Source: Dryocola sp051297175 (GTDB lineage Bacteria; Pseudomonadota; Gammaproteobacteria; Enterobacterales; Enterobacteriaceae). From it: DNA of 64,000 nt. The notes below the pieces were generated by a model, which ran no database searches, was not told the origin of the DNA, and saw only the letters and a list, made by a program, of their open reading frames with translations. The stretch lies in NCBI RefSeq assembly GCF_051297175.1, contig NZ_JBINNY010000001.1:3906001-3970000 (forward strand), in the 5' to 3' direction. The translations under genes were made by a program, and so were the position numbers. Shown here one piece after another: positions 59,068 through 64,000 of this stretch. The stretch's first letter is position 1. Each line of letters starts with the position of its first letter.

Positions 59068-61863
59068 TTACCAGATGTATTTAACACCCACGTTAGCAGA
59101 CCAATCCTGATCGACGTCACCGCCGCCCAGATAATTGGTATCTGCATAGGCACCAAAGTTTTTAGCGAAGTCGAACTGACCGCCTAAACCAACGCGCACG
59201 GCGGAACCTTTAACACCGTTGTCGATGTCATCGCCATTCACATCAGCGCTATTGCTGGCGTCGTCGTAAACATAGGCCAGTTTAAAGTACGGCGTCATCG
59301 CCTGGTCACCGAAGTTCATGGTGTAACCCGCGTCCATACCCACTTCGTAACGCATGCTATCGTAAGACTGGCTGCCGACCTTCATGCTGTTGCTCAGCTT
59401 ATAGCTATCACCGTCCTGGAACAGGCCGGAAATAGAGGCATACGGCGTCAGATAAGCCTGCTGGTTAATCAGCCAGTCGTAGCCCATTTTAACACCAAGA
59501 CCCCATGCATCAGAAGAAACGTCACCGCTAACCGCATCGCCGTTGCTCATGGTCGCGGTCAGATCGTTGCTGTAATGGCTGTAGCTCAGGGTTGAATCCA
59601 GGAAGACATTGTTCTGGAAACGCGCTGACGAGTAAATGCGCGCAGACTGGCTGTCCTGATCGACGCTGCCGCTGTTGTCGCTGATATCGCCTTTAGCAAA
59701 GCCTGCCGCCGCACCGAGCGTCCATTTCGCATAGTTGCCGTCGATCTGCTTATCCAGGCCGACCATGATGCCATTCACATCCTGATCGTAATTTATCGTA
59801 CCGTTGTCGCCGGAGAAGCCGCCGCCAAGATAAGTCACCCACGCACCGCCGGTATCACCCGCTGGCGTATGACGACCGTTTGCCAGGCGAGTTGCCAGCG
59901 CGTCCTGCTCCAGATTCCAGATATTGGCGTTCGCGGAAGGAATGCTCAGCGCCATGTTAGCGTAGTCGGTCAGGTTATCTTGCTTCAGTACAACGGTGTC
60001 GCCCTGCTGCTGTGCTTCATAGGTGTAAGCACCCAGGTCCGCACGGTTTGCCGCGGTGAAAGCCGCCTGGGTGTTAGCATTGTTGTCGTAAACACGCACG
60101 ATTTCGTTGTTTTTGTAATCCGCAACGGAACCTGCGCCGGTGGCATTATCAATACGAACTTTGTAGTTACCCGCCACATCGCCGGTCACCGCCAGATGGC
60201 CGTCGGAGTTCAGCGCGACAACACCGTAGTCATAGGCAGCCTGATGAATATCGTTCGTGACATAGCGACCGTTGTTGAGGTCTGAATTCAGAACATAATC
60301 GCGGCTAGCAACATTCAGCACGCCGCCATCGGTCAATACGACGTTATCAGCGTCAACCTGCCCCATGCCCAGCGCCAGTTCACCGCGGTTAGAAACGGTG
60401 ATGGTGTTGGCGTAAAGCTCTGCGGTTTCTTCGGTCAGGTTAACCTTGCTGTAGCTATCAACGTTCAGCGCGTTGGTCGCAACGGAGCCGGAATCACCGA
60501 TGTTCATTGAAGAGCTGTTGGTAAGCGCGATGCTGTCAGCCAGCAGGCTTGAGTTTTCAACGTTGACCTGTGAGGCATTATTAACGGTCAGCGCGTCGAT
60601 ATTCGACTCTTTGCGGGTATCCCACTCAGAGCCGTTATTGAGCGCAACGTTGAAGATACCGCTCTGGTATACAGCGTTGCCAGAAACATGGCTGGCTTCG
60701 TTATAGGCGCTGTGCTGGTCATCAATCCCATACACGGAACCTGGCCAGATGCTGTTCGCATTTACGCTGTACAGCTCAGCGGTAGCTTCCACATCGGAGA
60801 CAGCCGCACCCACCCATTTGCTGCCGTTGTTCAGGGTCAGATCCAGGCGGTCAGTACCATCCCAGCCGTTTGAATCCAGCACGCCATCGGCGTTGAGATC
60901 CCAGGCGTTAACGTGAGTGGTCGTGCTCATGCCGTTCGCGTCAACGGTGGTGCGGTTGTAGCCACCAAAATTCTCATCAAAGGTACTGACGAAAACCACA
61001 TCGCCGGAAAGCGTAGAGTTATCGAAGGTCGCCGCAGTCTGCATCGCATTGTCAGCCGCAGAGTTGGCAACAACCGCCAACGCAACGTCATCCGCGGTGT
61101 AGCTGTTGTCGTAGTCGCTGGCTTTACCCGTGTGGCCGTAGAATCCACTGGTCCCCTGATCGCTCAAAGAGCCGGAAGTAACGACGGAATCTTTAACGGT
61201 AAGGGTGTTATTAAAAACTTCAGCGCTGTTAGCGCCGTCGGTAAAGCTTACGTCGTTATGATCTTCCCACTCGTAGCCTTGCGCCAGAGTAATACCCGCA
61301 ACGTGGGAGTTATTCTGGATAACGATATCAGACTCTTGATCGAGGGTGATTGCGGTGCCCAGGCCAAAGGTGTCTAAGGTCGTGGTGTTATAAGTGCCAT
61401 CACCGTTCGCGCTGTAATAATTAAAATGCTCAAAATCATCATCGATGGTTGAATTATCAACGGTCAAGGCCAGGCGGTCGTAGACATAACCGTCGGTGGT
61501 GCGTGCCGTGCAGTCGGTGGTCATGCACTCGGAGGTGATCATGCCGTGGATATTGCTGTTGCTAATCGTTAAGGCATTCGGATTCGTATTGGTCGCAACG
61601 CCGTTATCCAGATAATAAGTGGAAATAACGCCATTTACGCTTGAGTTATTTATAACTGGATAAATGTTGCCATTGTAAATGCTGTCCGTACCGTAGTTAT
61701 TCCAACCGGCATAGCCCTGATACTGCGCGCCACCCGTTGCATCATAGTAAAAAGTATCAAACGATTTGTTGGAGATATCTGCTGCTGAAGCCTGAGAAGC
61801 GATGGCCATAGAGCAGGCTAATGCTAATTGTGATAATACGAGTTTGCTTTTCCAAGAGTGCAT
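59068..61863 (-). CDS. YaiT-like autotransporter (type V secretion) adhesin
   Basis: This 931-residue protein has an extended signal peptide (1-28, SQASA), an Asn/Ser/Thr/Asp-rich passenger (~29-640) of the right-handed beta-helix type with many VxNxSxV-like repeats, and a C-terminal autotransporter barrel (~665-931) ending in Trp. A lone close Cys pair (ECMTTDC) lies in the passenger at ~105. Its place between iprA and a DUF445 gene matches E. coli yaiT, which is broken by an insertion sequence in K-12; here it is intact. It is probably surface-exposed. It has its own terminator and a very AT-rich upstream region. Confidence 0.85.
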   Translation of the reverse strand: MHSWKSKLVLSQLALACSMAIASQASAADISNKSFDTFYYDATGGAQYQGYAGWNNYGTDSIYNGNIYPVINNSSVNGVISTYYLDNGVATNTNPNALTISNSNIHGMITSECMTTDCTARTTDGYVYDRLALTVDNSTIDDDFEHFNYYSANGDGTYNTTTLDTFGLGTAITLDQESDIVIQNNSHVAGITLAQGYEWEDHNDVSFTDGANSAEVFNNTLTVKDSVVTSGSLSDQGTSGFYGHTGKASDYDNSYTADDVALAVVANSAADNAMQTAATFDNSTLSGDVVFVSTFDENFGGYNRTTVDANGMSTTTHVNAWDLNADGVLDSNGWDGTDRLDLTLNNGSKWVGAAVSDVEATAELYSVNANSIWPGSVYGIDDQHSAYNEASHVSGNAVYQSGIFNVALNNGSEWDTRKESNIDALTVNNASQVNVENSSLLADSIALTNSSSMNIGDSGSVATNALNVDSYSKVNLTEETAELYANTITVSNRGELALGMGQVDADNVVLTDGGVLNVASRDYVLNSDLNNGRYVTNDIHQAAYDYGVVALNSDGHLAVTGDVAGNYKVRIDNATGAGSVADYKNNEIVRVYDNNANTQAAFTAANRADLGAYTYEAQQQGDTVVLKQDNLTDYANMALSIPSANANIWNLEQDALATRLANGRHTPAGDTGGAWVTYLGGGFSGDNGTINYDQDVNGIMVGLDKQIDGNYAKWTLGAAAGFAKGDISDNSGSVDQDSQSARIYSSARFQNNVFLDSTLSYSHYSNDLTATMSNGDAVSGDVSSDAWGLGVKMGYDWLINQQAYLTPYASISGLFQDGDSYKLSNSMKVGSQSYDSMRYEVGMDAGYTMNFGDQAMTPYFKLAYVYDDASNSADVNGDDIDNGVKGSAVRVGLGGQFDFAKNFGAYADTNYLGGGDVDQDWSANVGVKYIW

Positions 61864-62361
61864 TTGTCATCCCTCCTCAGGGATATAATCTTATGTTGTT
61901 CCATCAATACAAAATGCATTTCGCCCATACACAAAGTTATATAAGCGGCCGAATTATGAGATTAAAAAACCTTAATGGACAATTAACTTTTCTTAAAAAG
62001 TCCGAATCCGAACACATCTAAAACAGGCTTGCTTTCTTTAACAGACAAATACCTGAGAACATGAACCCCATTAATTAAACACTCTTGATAAAAAACCAAA
62101 ATGTATTAAAAAAGACTTTTAAAGAATAAATATATCATTCGCTTTTCAAACATCCACGAAACATTATATAAGTCACAACCAATTTCAGATGTATATTATT
62201 ATCTATTAAAATTTCACAAACTATTCAAAAAATTCAAATAAACACCATTACATTTCCAATAAATATAAAAAATGCAGGATTTACAGGGCATGGAAAAATC
62301 TATGGACATTTAAGAGAAATATCCGCTTCCGATTCTTTCCAGCCGGTTCTATGCTTAAGCC
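61864..62361. promoter_or_regulatory. AT-rich region between the autotransporter and yjiN-like genes
   Basis: This nearly 500-bp stretch contains no gene and is by eye the most AT-rich part of the window, with many A/T runs. It is the divergent promoter region for the autotransporter and probably an H-NS-type silencing target (inference). No specific operator was recognised. Confidence 0.5.
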
Positions 62362-63642
62362 ATGGAAAAATTAGCTGAATTAAAACGAACCAAGCGCCTG
62401 GCGCTTTCTTTGTTGCTGATTGCTGCGGCAGTTTTTGTGACGACCCTCTTCTTACCGCCGAGTTTTTGGGTGAGCGGGCTAAAGGCGATTGCCGAAGCGG
62501 CAATGGTCGGCGCGCTTGCCGACTGGTTCGCGGTGGTGGCGCTGTTTCGCCGCGTGCCCATCCCGTTTATCGCGCGCCACACGGCGATTATCCCGCGCAA
62601 TAAAGACCGCATCGGCGAAAACCTCGGTCATTTCGTGCAGGAAAAATTCCTCGACACCCAGTCGCTCATCGCCCTGATCCGTCGCCACGAACCGGCGCAG
62701 ATGATAGGCGTGTGGTTCAGCAAGCCGGACAACGCCCAGCGCGTCGGCCAGCACCTGCTGCAAATCATGAGCGGCTTTCTGGATATGACGGACGATTCAA
62801 GGATTCAGGGGCTGCTGCGGCGCGCGGTGCACAAGGCCATCGACAAGGTGGATCTCACCCGCACCAGCGCCCTGATGCTGGAGAGCATGACCAAAAATAA
62901 CCGCCACCAGGTGCTGCTCGACTCGATGATTGCCCAGCTGCTGGCGCTGCTTAACCGCGACAGCACGCGGGAGTTTATCGCCCGCCAGATCGTACACTGG
63001 CTGGAAACCGAGCATCCGCGCAAATCACGGGTGCTGCCCACCGAATGGCTGGGCGAGCACAGCGCGGATATGGTCGCCAGCGCCGTGAACTCGCTGCTTG
63101 ACGACGTGAGCGAGGACCAGGGCCACCAGCTGCGCCTCGCCTTTGACCGCGCCATGGTCAAACTCATCGACAGGCTGAAAAGCGACCCTGAAATGGCGGA
63201 GAAAGCCGATAGCATCAAAAGCTATCTCAAAGAGGACGAGGCCTTTAACCGCTACCTGAGCGAGCTGTGGGGCGACCTGCGACGCTGGCTGAAGGACGAC
63301 ATGAACAGCGAGGATTCGCGCATCAGGCAGCGCATTGCCGAAGCGGGACAGTGGTTTGGCGAAACGCTGGTTAACGATGGCGCGCTGCGCGCCTCGCTCA
63401 ACGAACATCTTGAGCAGGCGGTCAGCAAAGTCGCGCCGGAGTTCGCGGCCTTCCTGACGAAGCACATCAGCGATACGGTAAAAAGCTGGGACGCGCGCGA
63501 TATGTCGCAGCAGATCGAGCTGAACATCGGTAAAGACCTGCAGTTCATTCGCATCAACGGCACGCTGGTCGGCGGCACCATTGGCCTGGTGCTTTACCTG
63601 CTTTCGCAGATCCCGCTGCTGGTAGCCTTGGTGAGGGGCTGA
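62362..63642 (+). CDS. YjiN-like DUF445 membrane protein
   Basis: This 426-residue DUF445 protein has the same length as I recall for E. coli YjiN. Membrane helices lie near both ends (~15-35 and ~405-424). The signature GLKAIAEAAMVGALADWFAVVALFRR is followed by a long helical central part rich in Arg/Asp. Function is unknown. Divergent from the autotransporter, it ends before the 56-bp tandem array. The assignment is to the family; orthology with yjiN is likely but not proven. Confidence 0.88.
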   Translation: MEKLAELKRTKRLALSLLLIAAAVFVTTLFLPPSFWVSGLKAIAEAAMVGALADWFAVVALFRRVPIPFIARHTAIIPRNKDRIGENLGHFVQEKFLDTQSLIALIRRHEPAQMIGVWFSKPDNAQRVGQHLLQIMSGFLDMTDDSRIQGLLRRAVHKAIDKVDLTRTSALMLESMTKNNRHQVLLDSMIAQLLALLNRDSTREFIARQIVHWLETEHPRKSRVLPTEWLGEHSADMVASAVNSLLDDVSEDQGHQLRLAFDRAMVKLIDRLKSDPEMAEKADSIKSYLKEDEAFNRYLSELWGDLRRWLKDDMNSEDSRIRQRIAEAGQWFGETLVNDGALRASLNEHLEQAVSKVAPEFAAFLTKHISDTVKSWDARDMSQQIELNIGKDLQFIRINGTLVGGTIGLVLYLLSQIPLLVALVRG

Positions 63643-63655
63643 GGGCTGGCGAAAA

Positions 63656-63908
63656 TGTCGGATGGCGCTGTGCTTATCCGACCTACAGCTCCATCAGCAA
63701 TCATCGCAAATTGTCGGATGGCGCTGCGCTTATCCGACCTACAGCTCCATCAGCGACCATCCTAAATTGTCGGATGGCGCTGCGCTTATCCGACCTACAG
63801 ATCCATCAGCAACCATCGCAAAATGTCGGATGGCGCTGCGCTTATCCGACCTACATCTCCATCAGCGACCATCCTAAATTGTCGGATGGCGCTGCGCTTA
63901 TCCGACCT
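63656..63908. repeat. five-copy 56-bp tandem array of REP-like palindromes
   Basis: Units start at 63656, 63712, 63768, 63824 and 63880, an exact 56-bp period; the last is cut short at the palindrome. Each holds TGTCGGATGGCGC...GCGCTTATCCGACCTA and a spacer of the type CAGCTCCATCAGC. Spacers alternate between two variants (GCAATCATCGCAAA-like and GCGACCATCCTAAA), so the array may have grown by 112-bp steps. Confidence 0.92.
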
Positions 63909-63988
63909 AAAACTCCCCCACTACCCGCCTTTCAAAACCCCGCCCCATCGGCGATAATCACCGTTTGCCCTAATTTGGCGGGAGTACG

Positions 63989-64000
63989 GTGAGCGACGCA
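63989..64000 (+). CDS. start of a gene cut by the window end
   Basis: A GTG codon followed by AGC GAC GCA lies 4 nt after a GGGAG ribosome-binding site (63980-63984). Only four codons (MSDA) are visible, so the product cannot be named. Confidence 0.35.

Noticed and set aside
63656..63908. CRISPR array
   Set aside because: The 56-bp units contain near-identical spacers and a long REP palindrome, and no cas gene is nearby.

Overview
This is chromosomal DNA of a member of the Enterobacteriaceae. Protein sequences and gene order match the E. coli/Salmonella block around proY-brnQ-phoR-phoB-sbcDC, mak-rdgC-ppnP-aroM-yaiA-aroL, yaiI-proC-dgcC-psiF-phoA-iraP, ddlA-yaiZ-yaiY-yaiW and sbmA-ampH-iprA. 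The sequence alone does not fix the genus. No tRNA, rRNA, CRISPR array, insertion sequence, integrase or prophage was seen.

Region 1 (about 1-23,200) is accessory and is the highlight. Six plus-strand genes, tightly packed, form what I read as a complete counterpart of the Salmonella pathogenicity island 4 sii operon. They are siiA (MotB/ExbD-like, with a conserved Asp before its single membrane helix), siiB (MotA/ExbB-like), siiC (TolC-like outer-membrane channel), siiD (HlyD-like periplasmic adaptor), siiE (a 5,243-residue adhesin) and siiF (ABC exporter with an inactive C39-like domain). By hand count SiiE has an N-terminal beta-rich segment, a charged coiled coil, a poly-Ser linker, 51 tandem bacterial Ig-like domains and a short C-terminal tail. 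A long AT-rich leader precedes siiA and a terminator follows siiF. The operon sits beside the 3' end of proY, where E. coli has malZ.

Region 2 (23,369-28,850) holds the minus-strand genes proY, brnQ, phoR and phoB. A 95-bp tandem repeat has copied the last codons of phoR together with a REP-like palindrome. A Pho box lies before phoB. Region 3 (29,034-35,820) has sbcD-sbcC, mak, rdgC and ppnP; araJ, which separates sbcC and mak in E. coli, is absent. Region 4 (35,902-44,568) holds aroM, yaiA and aroL (with TyrR-box-like sites), a DUF2076 gene, yaiI, a DUF421 membrane protein, an unknown membrane-anchored protein, proC, dgcC, psiF, phoA (Pho box, GTG start) and iraP.

Region 5 (44,837-53,897) mixes core genes (ddlA, yaiZ, yaiY, yaiW) with additions: an MdtG-like exporter, an extensin-like peptidase, a lipoprotein that is essentially a free-standing TolA domain III, and a MarR-EmrA-EmrB efflux operon whose promoter carries a perfect 16-bp-arm palindrome. 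Region 6 (54,037-63,642) is envelope-related: sbmA, an LpxP-type lipid A acyltransferase, a small secreted protein, ampH, iprA, an intact YaiT-like autotransporter with a very AT-rich upstream region, and a DUF445 (YjiN) protein. A five-copy, 56-bp tandem REP-like array ends the window just before another gene start.

A REP-like palindrome of the type GTCGGATGGCGC...GCGCTTATCCGAC recurs in many intergenic gaps. Two giant surface proteins (SiiE and the autotransporter), a diguanylate cyclase and several envelope-modifying enzymes make surface adhesion and envelope remodelling the main theme.
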